The notes under the pieces are model-generated. The model ran no database searches. It was not told the origin of the DNA and was given only the letters and a program-made list of their open reading frames with translations. The translations under genes were made by a program, and so were the position numbers. A DNA stretch of 64,000 nucleotides, taken from Saprospiraceae bacterium (GTDB taxonomy: Bacteria; Bacteroidota; Bacteroidia; Chitinophagales; Saprospiraceae). This document shows, one piece after another, positions 51,635-61,838 of this stretch. The stretch lies in assembly GCA_041392805.1 (NCBI GenBank), contig JAWKLJ010000001.1, positions 1,922,001-1,986,000 on the forward strand, given 5' to 3'. The first letter of the stretch is position 1. Every line of letters starts with the position of its first letter.

Positions 51635-51736
51635 AAACTAGTTCAGTTTTATTGTAGTTTGTTTAAAAGGTTTCACTGACCGAAAAAATACATTATTTTT
51701 CAGAAGCTGTTTGTTGAATTTAACACTTCGATTTTA

Positions 51737-54091
51737 TTAGGGTTTCGCACCCTTCTTTTTTGCCTTTTGCATAGGGTTAAGCCCAGCTTCCTCCTTATTT
51801 TTCTTAAACACCTGGAACCTACTCGGCATTTGCCTGACAGGCCAGTTGTTGTTGCTTTCATCAATATCGGCCGTCTCCTGGTTGGGGTCTATACGAATCG
51901 CTGTGACTTCTTTTTCTTTGATGAAAGCTTTGGTGAAGCTGTTTTCATTTTTTCGCCAAATTTCTACGGGAATACGTTCTATTTCCTTGGTGCCATCTTC
52001 AAAGGTCCATTCGATGATAACGGGCATTACCAATCCTCCTTTATTGGTAAAATGCAGCTGGTAGTAGTTCTTATTTCCGAATCGTTGCTGTTTTTCCTTT
52101 TTGGAGAAGGTCTCTTCATACCATTTTGTGGTAGTGGTTTGAATTGAGTCGGCGGTTTCCCAGGGTTTGTAGGTCGTATAAAAATCGCGCAGTTTGGGAT
52201 CTTCTTCCACGGAGAAAGCCAGGCCTTCTTCTCTATTTCGAATTTTAGAAATATGTTCGTAAGGTTTTTCGATTTTGGTTTGGACCACTTCTGTCCTTTT
52301 GGGAGGATCGTTTTCCAAATCAGCTTTAAACCACTGGATACTATCCAGGGAAATATCCACCGCGTCTGTCGAAAAGAACCAACCACGCCAGAACCAATCG
52401 AGGTCATAGCCACTGGCGTCTTCCATGGTACGGAAAAAGTCAGCAGGTGTAGGGTGTTTGAACGCCCAGCGCCGGCAATATTCTTTGAAGGCATTGTCAA
52501 AGGCTTCGCGGCCCATGATGGTTTCGCGGAGGACGTTGAGTGCTGTAGCTGGTTTTCGATAGGCATTAGAGAAATAATCGACAATGTTTTCGCTATTGGT
52601 CATGATGGGCTCCAATCGATTCTTAGGCATACTCATATAATCCACAATCATATGGGCAGGCCCCTCTCCTGAATCATAATCATTATCGAATTCCTGTTCG
52701 GCCAGGAATTGGACAAAGGTGTTGAGGCCTTCATCAAACCAAGCCCATTGGCGTTCATCACTATTAATAATCATTGGGAAATAGTTGTGCCCAACCTCAT
52801 GAATGATGACGGTGATGGCCGAATTTTTGGTTCTTTCTGTATAGGTCCCATCTTCTTCTGCCCGTCCTGGGTTAAAGCAAATCATGGGGTACTCCATTCC
52901 ATTTTTCGCCTCCACTGAAATGGCAACAGGATAGGGATAAGGGATGGAATACTTAGAATAGGTGGCCAAGGTATGCGCTACCGTTTTGGTAGAATATTTG
53001 CGGTAAATAGGGTAGGATTCTTTGGGATAATAGCTCATACACATCACCTTTTTCCCGTCTTCATTAAAATGAGGCATGGCATCCCAGATGAATTTGCGGC
53101 TAGCCGTCCAGGCAAAATCCCTCACATTATCGGCTTTGTAAATCCATGTTTTCGTTTGCTTCGTCTTTGCTGCCTTTTCCATGGCTTTGGCTTCTTCCAA
53201 GGTGACCATTTCCACGGGTTCCTTCGCTTGTTGGGCTTGTTCCCACCGCGCCAATTGGGCAGGGTTGAGCATTTCATTGTAATTCAGGCATTCGCCCGTT
53301 GCCCCTAGCATAAAATCTGATGGGACGGTCATTTTTACCACAAAATTGCCAAAGGTCAGCGCAAATTCACCAGTACCCACAAATTGCTTGTTTTGCCAGC
53401 CTTCAAAATCGCTGTATACGCAAAGCCTCGGATACCATTGAACGATGGTAAAAAGGTAATTGTCATCCCCTGGAAAATATTCATATCCTCCCCTGCCCCA
53501 GCTCACTGAGTTGATCCGATCGATAAGGTAATAATGCCATTTTACGCGGAAGGAGAAGGTCTCGCCCGGTGCCAGGGGCTGGGGTAGATCAACGCGCATC
53601 ATGGTTTTATTGATGGTATATTGGAGCTTGGCGCCTGTTTCATCCGTAACAGCCTCTATTTTATGGCCATATTTATCGAGTTCGGCGCTGGGATTCAAGC
53701 GTCGCAATTCACCTTCACTCATCGCCCCATTGATCCTGCTCGGATTAAAGACTTGCTTATCCGAATTGGCCGCGTGCTCATTTTCATCTAATTGCAACCA
53801 AAGGTAACGCAAGGATTGTGGGGACTGGTTAAAATAAGTGATGAGTTCTTCTCCGTCCAATCGCTGTTCTTCTGTATTAAGGCTACAAGTTATTTCATAA
53901 TCACAGCGTTGTTGCCAATAGTTGGGCCCAGGTGCCCCATCAACACTTCGATATTTATTGGGCGATGGCAACATTTGCCCCAATTGTTCAAATTTATCGC
54001 CGTGGTTTGAGGTGTTTTGTCCAGTCAGTAAGGGTAGCGCCAGCAAAAAGCACATTAGACTGAAAAGCGATTTGGTAAAAGTTGATAGCAT
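51737..54091 (-). CDS. Peptidase M1-family metallopeptidase (aminopeptidase-like)
   Basis: 784 residues with a signal peptide (LFSLMCFLLALPLLTGQ). The M1 catalytic site is VIIHEVGHNYFPM (His431, Glu432, His435) with the third ligand Glu454 in WFDEGLNTFVQFLAE, the standard 18-residue spacing. The N-terminal saddle domain contains YEITCSLNTEEQRLDGEELITY. The C-terminus ends with a Lys-rich tail. ATG 54091 was preferred to a TTG two codons upstream. It is probably a periplasmic or secreted aminopeptidase. Confidence 0.9.
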   Translation of the reverse strand: MLSTFTKSLFSLMCFLLALPLLTGQNTSNHGDKFEQLGQMLPSPNKYRSVDGAPGPNYWQQRCDYEITCSLNTEEQRLDGEELITYFNQSPQSLRYLWLQLDENEHAANSDKQVFNPSRINGAMSEGELRRLNPSAELDKYGHKIEAVTDETGAKLQYTINKTMMRVDLPQPLAPGETFSFRVKWHYYLIDRINSVSWGRGGYEYFPGDDNYLFTIVQWYPRLCVYSDFEGWQNKQFVGTGEFALTFGNFVVKMTVPSDFMLGATGECLNYNEMLNPAQLARWEQAQQAKEPVEMVTLEEAKAMEKAAKTKQTKTWIYKADNVRDFAWTASRKFIWDAMPHFNEDGKKVMCMSYYPKESYPIYRKYSTKTVAHTLATYSKYSIPYPYPVAISVEAKNGMEYPMICFNPGRAEEDGTYTERTKNSAITVIIHEVGHNYFPMIINSDERQWAWFDEGLNTFVQFLAEQEFDNDYDSGEGPAHMIVDYMSMPKNRLEPIMTNSENIVDYFSNAYRKPATALNVLRETIMGREAFDNAFKEYCRRWAFKHPTPADFFRTMEDASGYDLDWFWRGWFFSTDAVDISLDSIQWFKADLENDPPKRTEVVQTKIEKPYEHISKIRNREEGLAFSVEEDPKLRDFYTTYKPWETADSIQTTTTKWYEETFSKKEKQQRFGNKNYYQLHFTNKGGLVMPVIIEWTFEDGTKEIERIPVEIWRKNENSFTKAFIKEKEVTAIRIDPNQETADIDESNNNWPVRQMPSRFQVFKKNKEEAGLNPMQKAKKKGAKP

Positions 54092-54143
54092 CTTCAATGT
54101 ATTTGGTTAACAGCTTAGCTAAGGTAGCAAAGAAAATAATAAG

Positions 54144-54151
54144 CAAAAGTA
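54144..54151 (-). promoter_or_regulatory. Predicted -7 box of the M1 peptidase gene
   Basis: Minus-strand TACTTTTG about 53 bp upstream of the start; no clear TTG at -33. Confidence 0.3.
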
Positions 54152-54260
54152 TTCTTAGGGAATAGAATAGTTCATTCTACCTACAATCTTGCTAAATTTA
54201 GGTGAACCGATGGAAAGGAGTGGATGACGTAGTCCAGCATTAATCATAAAAACCAACAAA

Positions 54261-55718
54261 ATGAACCTGCTTAAAATGCTTTTACTTTTTGGATTAATGA
54301 ACTGTTTAAGTTGTACGGGGATTGATCCATCAACCCAATCAAAGGCGCTTCCTAACATTGTCATTCTATTGGCAGATGACTTAGGATACGGCGATTTAGG
54401 TTGCTATGGCGGTGTTGCCAATACGCCAAATTTGGATCAACTAGCCAAAGAGGGGATACGCTTTACCGATTTCTATGCTGCTGCATCCAACTGCTCTCCT
54501 TCGAGGGTAGGCCTCCTCACTGGTCGATCACCTTCCAAAGTAGGCATGTATAGTTATATGCCAGAAAGGCATCCTATGCATCTGAAACAAGAAGAAATCA
54601 CGATTGCGGAAATCGTCAAAGAAAAGGGCTATCAAACGGGGCATTTTGGCAAATGGCATGTGAGCTGGATTCCACAAGACGCTGAGTTAAAACAGCCACA
54701 ACCCCATGACCAGGGCTTTGATTATTCCTTGGGTACGGCTAATAATGCAATGCCTTCCCATTTGAATCCGGTTAATTTTGTGCGCAATGGGCAGGCGCTT
54801 GGCGAAATGAAGGGGTACTCCTGTGATATTGTGGTACAGGAAGCGATTGATTGGTTAGGGAAAACCCAAACTACGCCCTCTCCATTCCTTTTGTACCTCG
54901 CCTTCCATGAGCCACACAAAGTGGTGTCCTCCCCTCCGGCGTTAACGGCCAAATATGCTGCCTATCCGGAGCAGGATGCCGAATATTTTGCCAGTGTAGA
55001 AAACATGGATGCCGCTATAGGAAAATTCTTACAAGTGCTATCCGATCTGGCATTGGATAAAAATACACTCATTCTATTTGCTTCCGATAACGGTTCCTAT
55101 CGCAATGGTTCGAATGGCCCACTGCTGGGTGGAAAAAGTTTTGTGTACGAAGGGGGGATCAGGGTGCCGGGCATTCTCCATTGGAAAGGTCAGGTGGAAG
55201 CAGAGCAGTTGGTTCAGCAAGCGGCAGGCCTGATTGACATCATGCCAACGATCTGTGATTTGATCGGGGTTCGGCACCCAAACGAAGCGCAATTAGATGG
55301 TATCAGTTTATTGCCCCTTGTCCAGCAACAACCGCTCGAACGCATCAAACCACTCAGCTGGTTTTTCTATCGGACTTCACCTGAAATAGCCATGCGGATT
55401 GGAGACTACACTATTTTGGGAAGAGACCTGGATACCAGTAGGTATACCCACCCTTTCACCCAACCTGATATGGAGTATATTAAAAACATGACCTTGGAGG
55501 ATTTTGAATTGTACCACCTGACTGCTGACCTTGGACAGGAAAACAATATAGATTACCAGACTTTGGATATAGGTCGACAATATAAAAAACTAGTCGTGGA
55601 TCGATTAAAGGAAATTCAAGCGATTGGCCCTTACTGGAGCCATTTGCCTCCCGCAAAAAGTCCAATGAAACGTAAAAGTGAGTGGCGACAGCTCAAGCCG
55701 GAAGGTTTTAGTAATTAG
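54261..55718 (+). CDS. Sulfatase lipoprotein (arylsulfatase type)
   Basis: 485 residues. A lipoprotein signal (NCLSC, Cys18) is followed by the alkaline-phosphatase-fold motif IVILLADDLGYGDLGCYGG with metal-binding Asp pairs, and the sulfatase signature SNCSPSRVGLLTGR. Cys78 there is the residue converted to formylglycine. A further site is HFGKWHVSW. It hydrolyses sulfate esters, perhaps from sulfated polysaccharides or glycosaminoglycans. It is divergent from the M1 peptidase and convergent with a second sulfatase. The maturase is not in the window. Confidence 0.92.
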   Translation: MNLLKMLLLFGLMNCLSCTGIDPSTQSKALPNIVILLADDLGYGDLGCYGGVANTPNLDQLAKEGIRFTDFYAAASNCSPSRVGLLTGRSPSKVGMYSYMPERHPMHLKQEEITIAEIVKEKGYQTGHFGKWHVSWIPQDAELKQPQPHDQGFDYSLGTANNAMPSHLNPVNFVRNGQALGEMKGYSCDIVVQEAIDWLGKTQTTPSPFLLYLAFHEPHKVVSSPPALTAKYAAYPEQDAEYFASVENMDAAIGKFLQVLSDLALDKNTLILFASDNGSYRNGSNGPLLGGKSFVYEGGIRVPGILHWKGQVEAEQLVQQAAGLIDIMPTICDLIGVRHPNEAQLDGISLLPLVQQQPLERIKPLSWFFYRTSPEIAMRIGDYTILGRDLDTSRYTHPFTQPDMEYIKNMTLEDFELYHLTADLGQENNIDYQTLDIGRQYKKLVVDRLKEIQAIGPYWSHLPPAKSPMKRKSEWRQLKPEGFSN

Positions 55719-55785
55719 TTGAGAGACATTATTTAAAGCACTGAAAATAAAGGCCAAGTTCCCGAAATTCGTGAACATTCGTGTC

Positions 55786-55818
55786 AATTCGTGGCTTACT
55801 CTTTTTTAGCCACGAATT
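55786..55818. terminator. Hairpin between convergent sulfatases
   Basis: AATTCGTGGCT (55786-55796) pairs perfectly with 55808-55818; the loop is T-rich. It is preceded by repeated ATTCGTG words, and probably terminates both sulfatase transcripts. Confidence 0.55.
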
Positions 55819-55863
55819 ACGCCAATTACTCCCTCGTAAAACTTCTGATGTCTGGCTAAGCCA

Positions 55864-57426
55864 TTACTTCAGCTCAAGGTTTTCCACCTTTTGATAGCCT
55901 GCCCCTCTGATGTTTTCAAATGCTGTGATCATTTCCTGCAGCTTTTCAGGCTTTGTGGCTGCCAGGTTATGCTGTTGCCCGATGTCTTCTTTCAAATTAT
56001 ACAACTGGTATTGAGTGTCATTCCCTAATTCAATGTTGACTTGCTTGTTCACCGCCGGGCCGCTGTAGGGAGGGATTAGGATCCAATCGCCCTTTCGCAA
56101 GGCTGTCCGGGTGGTGGCTTCCAATACCAATGCTTCTCGGCCTTGCTGGCTTTTGCCCAACAACACCTCCATTAGGTCCTCACTATCCTTGCCGCGATCA
56201 CTGCTACCAACCAAGGTCGCCAGAGAAGAAAATAAATCAAGTTGCGAAACCACCGCTTCCGATACGCCAGGCTCAATATGCCCCTTCCAATAGGTGATAA
56301 AGGGCACCCGCGTTCCGGCTTCAAACAAACTGTATTTACCCCCTCTAAGTGGGCCTCTTGGGGTATGTTTACCTAGTTTTTCCACTGCATCATCGTAATA
56401 ACCGTCATTCAAGACCGGACCGTTATCGCTAGATAGGATGATCAAGGTATTTTCTAACAGGCCTTCTGCTTCTAAGGTACTTAGTAATTCCCCAATACAC
56501 CAGTCGGCCTCCATGATGACATCCCCTCTCGGCCCCAAGCCCGATTTATCAGCAAAACGAGGATGAGGAGTACGCGGCACATGGGGTTGCTGCAAAGCAT
56601 AATAAAGAAAAAAGGGCTCAGCCTTATGCTTTTTGATGTATTGTTGAGCGCGGACCAGAAAAGTGTCAGCCATGTTTTCGTCTACCCATTTAGCCGATTC
56701 CCCTCCCTTCATAAAGCCAATGCGAGGGATGCCATTGACAATGCTGTTATTGTGGCCATGGTGCCATTTCATTTTCAACATTTCGGGATTGTCTTTTCCT
56801 GTTGGCTCTCCTGGGAAATTTTCCTGATAGCTCACCTCAATCGGATCCGCTGGATCAAGCCTGACGACCTGGCCATTTTCGATATAAACCGTAGGCACTC
56901 GGTCTTGCGTAGCTGCCATGATATAGGAGTAAGCAAAACCTACCTCATTCGGCCCGGGTGAAATATGCTCATTCCAATTCACTGATCCATCCCCTAGTCC
57001 AAGGTGCCATTTTCCGACAATTCCGGTATGGTACCCCTGTTTACTAAGCATTTTAGGGATCGTCATTTGGGCCGTATCAATCAACAAAGGCGCTGTTCCT
57101 GGAAGAATTTTGGCGTTCTCATTACGCCAAGGATATTCCCCAGTCAAAAGCGCATATCTACTCGGCGAACATGTCGCCGAAGAAGCGTAGCCACTTTTAA
57201 ACCGCATTCCTCCATTTGCCAATCGGTCCATATTGGGCGTTTTTAACTCGGTGGCGCCATATGCGCCAACATCACCATAGCCGAGGTCATCGGCGTATAT
57301 CACAATGATATTGGGTTGGGAATGCGTACTTGTTGTCGTTTCTTTTTCGTTGCCATTGTTAGTTTTACAATGGGTACAAACCAGTACAAAAGTAAGGGAT
57401 AAGCATAGATAAGCGATTCTATTCAT
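55864..57426 (-). CDS. Sulfatase lipoprotein (second copy)
   Basis: 520 residues. The signal MNRIAYLCLSLTFVLVCTHC has a lipobox-like Cys at 20. IIVIYADDLGYGDVGAYG and the signature SATCSPSRYALLTGEYPW (Cys86 to become formylglycine) place it with Cys-type sulfatases; GIVGKWHLGLGD and SSDNGPVLNDGYYDD complete the active site. Its sequence is clearly distinct from the neighbouring sulfatase, so it probably has a different substrate. The pair is encoded tail to tail. Confidence 0.92.
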   Translation of the reverse strand: MNRIAYLCLSLTFVLVCTHCKTNNGNEKETTTSTHSQPNIIVIYADDLGYGDVGAYGATELKTPNMDRLANGGMRFKSGYASSATCSPSRYALLTGEYPWRNENAKILPGTAPLLIDTAQMTIPKMLSKQGYHTGIVGKWHLGLGDGSVNWNEHISPGPNEVGFAYSYIMAATQDRVPTVYIENGQVVRLDPADPIEVSYQENFPGEPTGKDNPEMLKMKWHHGHNNSIVNGIPRIGFMKGGESAKWVDENMADTFLVRAQQYIKKHKAEPFFLYYALQQPHVPRTPHPRFADKSGLGPRGDVIMEADWCIGELLSTLEAEGLLENTLIILSSDNGPVLNDGYYDDAVEKLGKHTPRGPLRGGKYSLFEAGTRVPFITYWKGHIEPGVSEAVVSQLDLFSSLATLVGSSDRGKDSEDLMEVLLGKSQQGREALVLEATTRTALRKGDWILIPPYSGPAVNKQVNIELGNDTQYQLYNLKEDIGQQHNLAATKPEKLQEMITAFENIRGAGYQKVENLELK

Positions 57427-57632
57427 AATGGGTGCTGTCTTTTCAAAAATTCAATTAATGACTTATATAGTGGTTTCCTGATAATCTTCTTCAGCAAAGA
57501 AGCCAAATCTCCACAGGATGGAGGGGTACAAATTGATAAATTAGAGGGTAATTATAAGGAAAAGGTATTTTATTTTAGCTAAAATCTATTTCCTGCTAAA
57601 AAAAGGCGGTCAAAAGCTACACTGGGCACGAT

Positions 57633-57666
57633 TTGATGACTATTCCCATTTTAAACCCTACTTTTG
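57633..57666 (+). promoter_or_regulatory. Predicted promoter of the MDR oxidoreductase gene
   Basis: TTG at 57633-57635 and TACTTTTG at 57659-57666 are 23 bp apart, the upper limit for the consensus; ATG 57698 lies 31 bp downstream. Confidence 0.4.
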
Positions 57667-57697
57667 GGCATTCACTAATAATGCATGCCATACCAAC

Positions 57698-58717
57698 ATG
57701 ACTACCAGACAATCCTACAAGCTCAAAGCGGGAAGCCTTGCCAACATGAAGCTCGTCACGGAACAACTGCCGGATCCAGCAGCCAATGAAGTGCAAATAA
57801 GCGTGAAAGCGATCGGCCTCAATTTCGCTGATGTCTTCGCTATTTGGGGCTTATATAGTGCCACTCCTAAAGGGGAATTCATCCCTGGCCTGGAATATGC
57901 GGGCATGGTTACTAAAACAGGAACAGCGGTTACCCACCTAAAAGAAGGCGATCGCATCATGGGTGTGACGCGATTTGGTGGCTATACGTCTCATCTGAAT
58001 ATCGACCATCGCTACGTGATTCCTTTGCCCGATGATTGGACCTTTGCTGAAGGTTCCGCTTACCTGGTTCAAATGCTGACGGCTTATTATGCTTTGCTAC
58101 CCCTAGGCAATCTTAAAAAAGGGCAAACCGTTCTCATCCATAGCGCCGCTGGCGGGGTGGGTACCCATGCCGTTCGCATTGCCAAAAGCATGGGCTGCTT
58201 TACGATTGGCACCGTTGGGGACGCCAGTAAACTTGATTACCTAGTCAAAGAAGGCTATGACCGTTCTATTGTTCGCAACTTAAAAACCTTCCGCCAGGAC
58301 CTAGAAGCGGCACTTGATGGCCGAGAGCTCAACCTCATCATGGAGTGCATCGGTGGTAAGGTCTTCAAAATAGGCTATGATGTGCTGGCCCAACAAGGCC
58401 GTATTGTCATCTACGGCCAGGCGCGTTATGGCTCCACCGGCAACCGCCCCAATTACCTGCGCTTGCTTTGGCTCTACCTCACCCGCCCCAAGATTGATCC
58501 GCAACAATTGCCACAAGACAATAAAGGGGTATTAGGCTTCAACCTCATTTGGTTATATGAACGCGTTCATATCATGCATGGCATCTTGCAGGAAGTTGCT
58601 GCGCTGGATTTGCCTAAGCCAACCGTCGGACACACCTTCCCATTTGAGCAGTTCCATGAGGCCGTCTTGTTGTTTCAAACAGGGAAGACGGTTGGTAAAG
58701 TCGTGGTGGAAGTCTGA
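57698..58717 (+). CDS. MDR-superfamily (quinone oxidoreductase-like) zinc-free dehydrogenase
   Basis: 339 residues. The N-terminal GroES-like domain has GLNFADVFAIWGLY and EFIPGLEYAGMVTKTG. The NADPH-binding Rossmann domain has VLIHSAAGGVGTHAVRIAK, the typical AAGGVG of the quinone oxidoreductase/VAT1 branch. Zinc-binding cysteines of alcohol dehydrogenases are absent. It probably reduces quinones or enones. It stands as a single gene. Confidence 0.9.
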   Translation: MTTRQSYKLKAGSLANMKLVTEQLPDPAANEVQISVKAIGLNFADVFAIWGLYSATPKGEFIPGLEYAGMVTKTGTAVTHLKEGDRIMGVTRFGGYTSHLNIDHRYVIPLPDDWTFAEGSAYLVQMLTAYYALLPLGNLKKGQTVLIHSAAGGVGTHAVRIAKSMGCFTIGTVGDASKLDYLVKEGYDRSIVRNLKTFRQDLEAALDGRELNLIMECIGGKVFKIGYDVLAQQGRIVIYGQARYGSTGNRPNYLRLLWLYLTRPKIDPQQLPQDNKGVLGFNLIWLYERVHIMHGILQEVAALDLPKPTVGHTFPFEQFHEAVLLFQTGKTVGKVVVEV

Positions 58718-58848
58718 ACAGTCAACATTTATACATCCCTTCTTATAAACCTTTAAATTTCTAAATCATTTTCGTAATTTAGACGTATCATTTTAAGAAA
58801 AAAAAGCAATTCCCTGTTTTGCTGTTAAAAAGAAACTACAACCCAAAC

Positions 58849-61788
58849 ATGACTATTCTATCCCGTTTTTTAGTCACATTGCTTTTCCTTTGCGCACTCA
58901 TCCCTCGGCTCCATAGTCAAGGCATTGATGTGGCTACTTTACAGGCCAATCTAAGCTCAGCTCAAGGTGCAGCACGGGTAGATATTCTCAATACCTTGAC
59001 CGAGCAATTAAAATTTGCACAACCAGCGCAGGCCAAAACCTATGCCGAAGAGGCCTATACACTAAGCAATAAACTGGCATACCTCAAGGGAATCAGTAAA
59101 AGTGCCATTTACCTGGGCATTTACGAAAGAGACGCCTACAATTACAACAAAGCCATTCGCATTATCAATACAGGACTGGAAGCTGCGCGCTCCTCCAATG
59201 ATTATCCAGCTGCCTTATCGGGATTGGATGTGCTGAAGACCATTTACCAACTAACGAACCGCCCCAAAAGGATAGAAGAGGTGGAGACCATGTATAAGCA
59301 AATCAAAACGAGGCTGGATTTGCGCCAAACTTCGGAGCAATTGGAAGAGCTAGAAAGAGTCGTTGAGTTTAAAGATGACGTGCTGAATCTATCGGAAAAG
59401 GAAAGACTACAAATCACCGCAGAGAAAGATGCTGTGCTAATTGAATTGGCTCAGACCACGGAAGAAAAATTGCGCAAAGAGGCCGAACTGGCTCGGATTG
59501 GCCAGGAAAGAGCCGAGTTGGAAAGCAAAACGATCCGCTTGGAGAAGGAATCGATCGAGCTGGAAAAACAAGCTATAGAAAACGCGCTTCAACTGCAAAA
59601 GGAGCGAAATATCCGCAATCTAGCTTTTGCAATGATGGGTATCCTTGTTTTCTTATTCCTTGCCGGCTGGCAACGCTATCGCTACAAACAACAACAGAAA
59701 CTTGCTGCTATTGAGAAGCAACGGGTACAACGCCTCGAAGAGATTGACCGCCTCAAGGATCAGTTCCTGGCCAATACTTCGCACGAATTGCGAACACCAT
59801 TAAATGGCATTATTGGTATTGCCGAATGGTTGCAAGCCAAAAGTGCAGAAGTAAGCACTGCGGTTTTGAAGGAGAACTTATCCATGCTAATCTCTGCGGG
59901 GAAACGGCTGAATAATTTAGTAAATGATATTATGGACTTTTCCAGGTTGCGAAATGCCGAATTGCGGCTTTTTCTCAAACCCCTGGATGTCCATTCCCTT
60001 TCTGAGATGGTGTTACGCATCAATCAACCTATGGCTGCTGCCAAAAAACTAACCCTAATCAATGCTATTCCCAAAGACCTTCCGGCTGTATTGGCCGATG
60101 AGGATCGTTTACAACAAATTCTACACAATTTGATTGGGAATGCCATAAAATTCACAAATAAGGGAAAGGTAACGATTTCCGCCCAGGACATGGGAGAAGA
60201 AATCAAGCTATCGGTCACAGATACAGGTATTGGCATTTCACCTGAGAAATATGAAACTATTTTTCAAGCTTTTCAACAGGAAGATGGCTCTACGGTACGC
60301 GAATTTGCAGGTACTGGCCTGGGCTTGTCTATTTCCAAACATTTAGTCGAACTACACAAGGGTAAAATATGGTTAGAATCGGCGCCCGAAAAGGGATCTA
60401 CCTTCTATTTCAGTTTGCCTAAATCGAGTGAAATAGCTGTTTCGCCAGCCTTTCAGGAAGAAGCTTCTACGGAAGAAATATTGCCCCTCCTAGGAGAAAG
60501 TCTTTCTCAATCGCAGGAAGGAGAAATACCTTCTGCAAGTGAACACGATGTCAATATCCTAATTGTAGATGATGAACCCATTAATCAACATGTGTTGAGT
60601 AATCACCTGGATTCAGGTTATTATAAGATTACTAAAGCGATGAATGGGGAGGATGCGCTAAAGGCCATTGAAGGCCCGGTTAACTTCGATTTAGTTATCC
60701 TCGATGTCATGATGCCGCGAATGTCTGGGTATGAAGTCTGCGAACAAATTAGAAGAAAATACCTGCCCTCGGAATTACCAATTATCATGGTTACTGCTAA
60801 AAACCTGGTAAAAGACCTCGTAGAAGGCCTGACGACAGGTGCAAATGACTACCTCGCCAAACCTTTTTCGCGGGAAGAATTTCTGGCCAGGGTAAAAACC
60901 CAAATTAACCTCCACACTATCAATCAAGCATCTGGTCGTTTTGTACCCAATGCCTTTTTGCGGACATTAGGCAAGGAAAACATCACGCAAGTTCGTTTAG
61001 GGGATCAGGTAGAGCAATTGGTGTCGGTCTTCTTTTCGGACATCCGGGCATATACGACCCTATCTGAGACCATGACTCCTGAAGAGAACTTCAAATTCGT
61101 CAATGCTTTCAATCGACGAATGGGGCCAATTATTGATCAAAACCACGGCTTTATTAACCAATACTTGGGAGATGCCATTATGGCTATCTTTCAACAAAGC
61201 CCACGCGATGCCTTACAAGCATGTATTGAATTTCAAAAGACATTGCAGTTGTATAATACCCAACGGGCTAAAAAACAGCGCCTCCCTATCACTGCTGGGG
61301 TCGGTTTCCACACCGGCAAATTGATTATGGGCATTATTGGTGATGAAAAACGGATGGATGCTGCTACCATTTCAGATACCGTCAATACGGCCGCACGAAT
61401 GGAAAGCCTCAATAAACATTATGGCACCAATATTCTTTTTAGTGAGGATAGTTTTATGGGAATTGGCCAGTCCGATGATTTCCATTTGCGATTCCTGGGC
61501 AAGGTGCAAATGAAGGGTAAAAAACTGCCCGTTGGGGTTTACGAATGTTTTGATGGAGATCACCCCAGCTTGATGGAATTGAAAATAAAAACCCTTGATC
61601 ATTTCAAAGAGGGACTTCAATACTTCTTTGAAAAAGACTTCAAAAAAGCCCACCAGATTTTTGAAGGAATTATCAAAACCAGCCCAGATGACCTTACTTC
61701 CAATATGTTTTTGGAAAGGGCATTACATTATATGAATATCGGCGTACCGGAAGATTGGACTGGTGTTGATAAAATGGAAATGAAGTGA
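58849..61788 (+). CDS. Hybrid histidine kinase-receiver-class III nucleotide cyclase
   Basis: 979 residues. Signal peptide (FLVTLLFLCALIPRLHS), TPR-like helices (about 30-160), a long coiled coil, one membrane helix (LAFAMMGILVFLFLAGW), HisKA with His312 in NTSHELRTPLNGI, an ATPase domain (FAGTGLGLSISKHLVE), a receiver with Asp619 in VILDVMMPRMSG, then a class III cyclase domain with metal-binding Asp731 (FFSDIRAY) and Asp775 (QYLGDAIMA), and Asn846/Arg850 (VNTAARME). The usual adenine-selecting Lys and Asp/Thr are replaced by Gln771 and Ala839. It probably makes a cyclic nucleotide under phosphorelay control. ATG 58849 places the signal peptide first. Confidence 0.9.
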   Translation: MTILSRFLVTLLFLCALIPRLHSQGIDVATLQANLSSAQGAARVDILNTLTEQLKFAQPAQAKTYAEEAYTLSNKLAYLKGISKSAIYLGIYERDAYNYNKAIRIINTGLEAARSSNDYPAALSGLDVLKTIYQLTNRPKRIEEVETMYKQIKTRLDLRQTSEQLEELERVVEFKDDVLNLSEKERLQITAEKDAVLIELAQTTEEKLRKEAELARIGQERAELESKTIRLEKESIELEKQAIENALQLQKERNIRNLAFAMMGILVFLFLAGWQRYRYKQQQKLAAIEKQRVQRLEEIDRLKDQFLANTSHELRTPLNGIIGIAEWLQAKSAEVSTAVLKENLSMLISAGKRLNNLVNDIMDFSRLRNAELRLFLKPLDVHSLSEMVLRINQPMAAAKKLTLINAIPKDLPAVLADEDRLQQILHNLIGNAIKFTNKGKVTISAQDMGEEIKLSVTDTGIGISPEKYETIFQAFQQEDGSTVREFAGTGLGLSISKHLVELHKGKIWLESAPEKGSTFYFSLPKSSEIAVSPAFQEEASTEEILPLLGESLSQSQEGEIPSASEHDVNILIVDDEPINQHVLSNHLDSGYYKITKAMNGEDALKAIEGPVNFDLVILDVMMPRMSGYEVCEQIRRKYLPSELPIIMVTAKNLVKDLVEGLTTGANDYLAKPFSREEFLARVKTQINLHTINQASGRFVPNAFLRTLGKENITQVRLGDQVEQLVSVFFSDIRAYTTLSETMTPEENFKFVNAFNRRMGPIIDQNHGFINQYLGDAIMAIFQQSPRDALQACIEFQKTLQLYNTQRAKKQRLPITAGVGFHTGKLIMGIIGDEKRMDAATISDTVNTAARMESLNKHYGTNILFSEDSFMGIGQSDDFHLRFLGKVQMKGKKLPVGVYECFDGDHPSLMELKIKTLDHFKEGLQYFFEKDFKKAHQIFEGIIKTSPDDLTSNMFLERALHYMNIGVPEDWTGVDKMEMK

Positions 61789-61838
61789 TTTTTCCCTGAG
61801 CTGATTCATGGCTTTTTTTGGGACGCAGAGTGGAATGA

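Noticed and set aside
57427..57632. Possible tRNA or small RNA before the oxidoreductase gene
   Set aside because: No cloverleaf, no terminator and no conserved RNA motif could be found.
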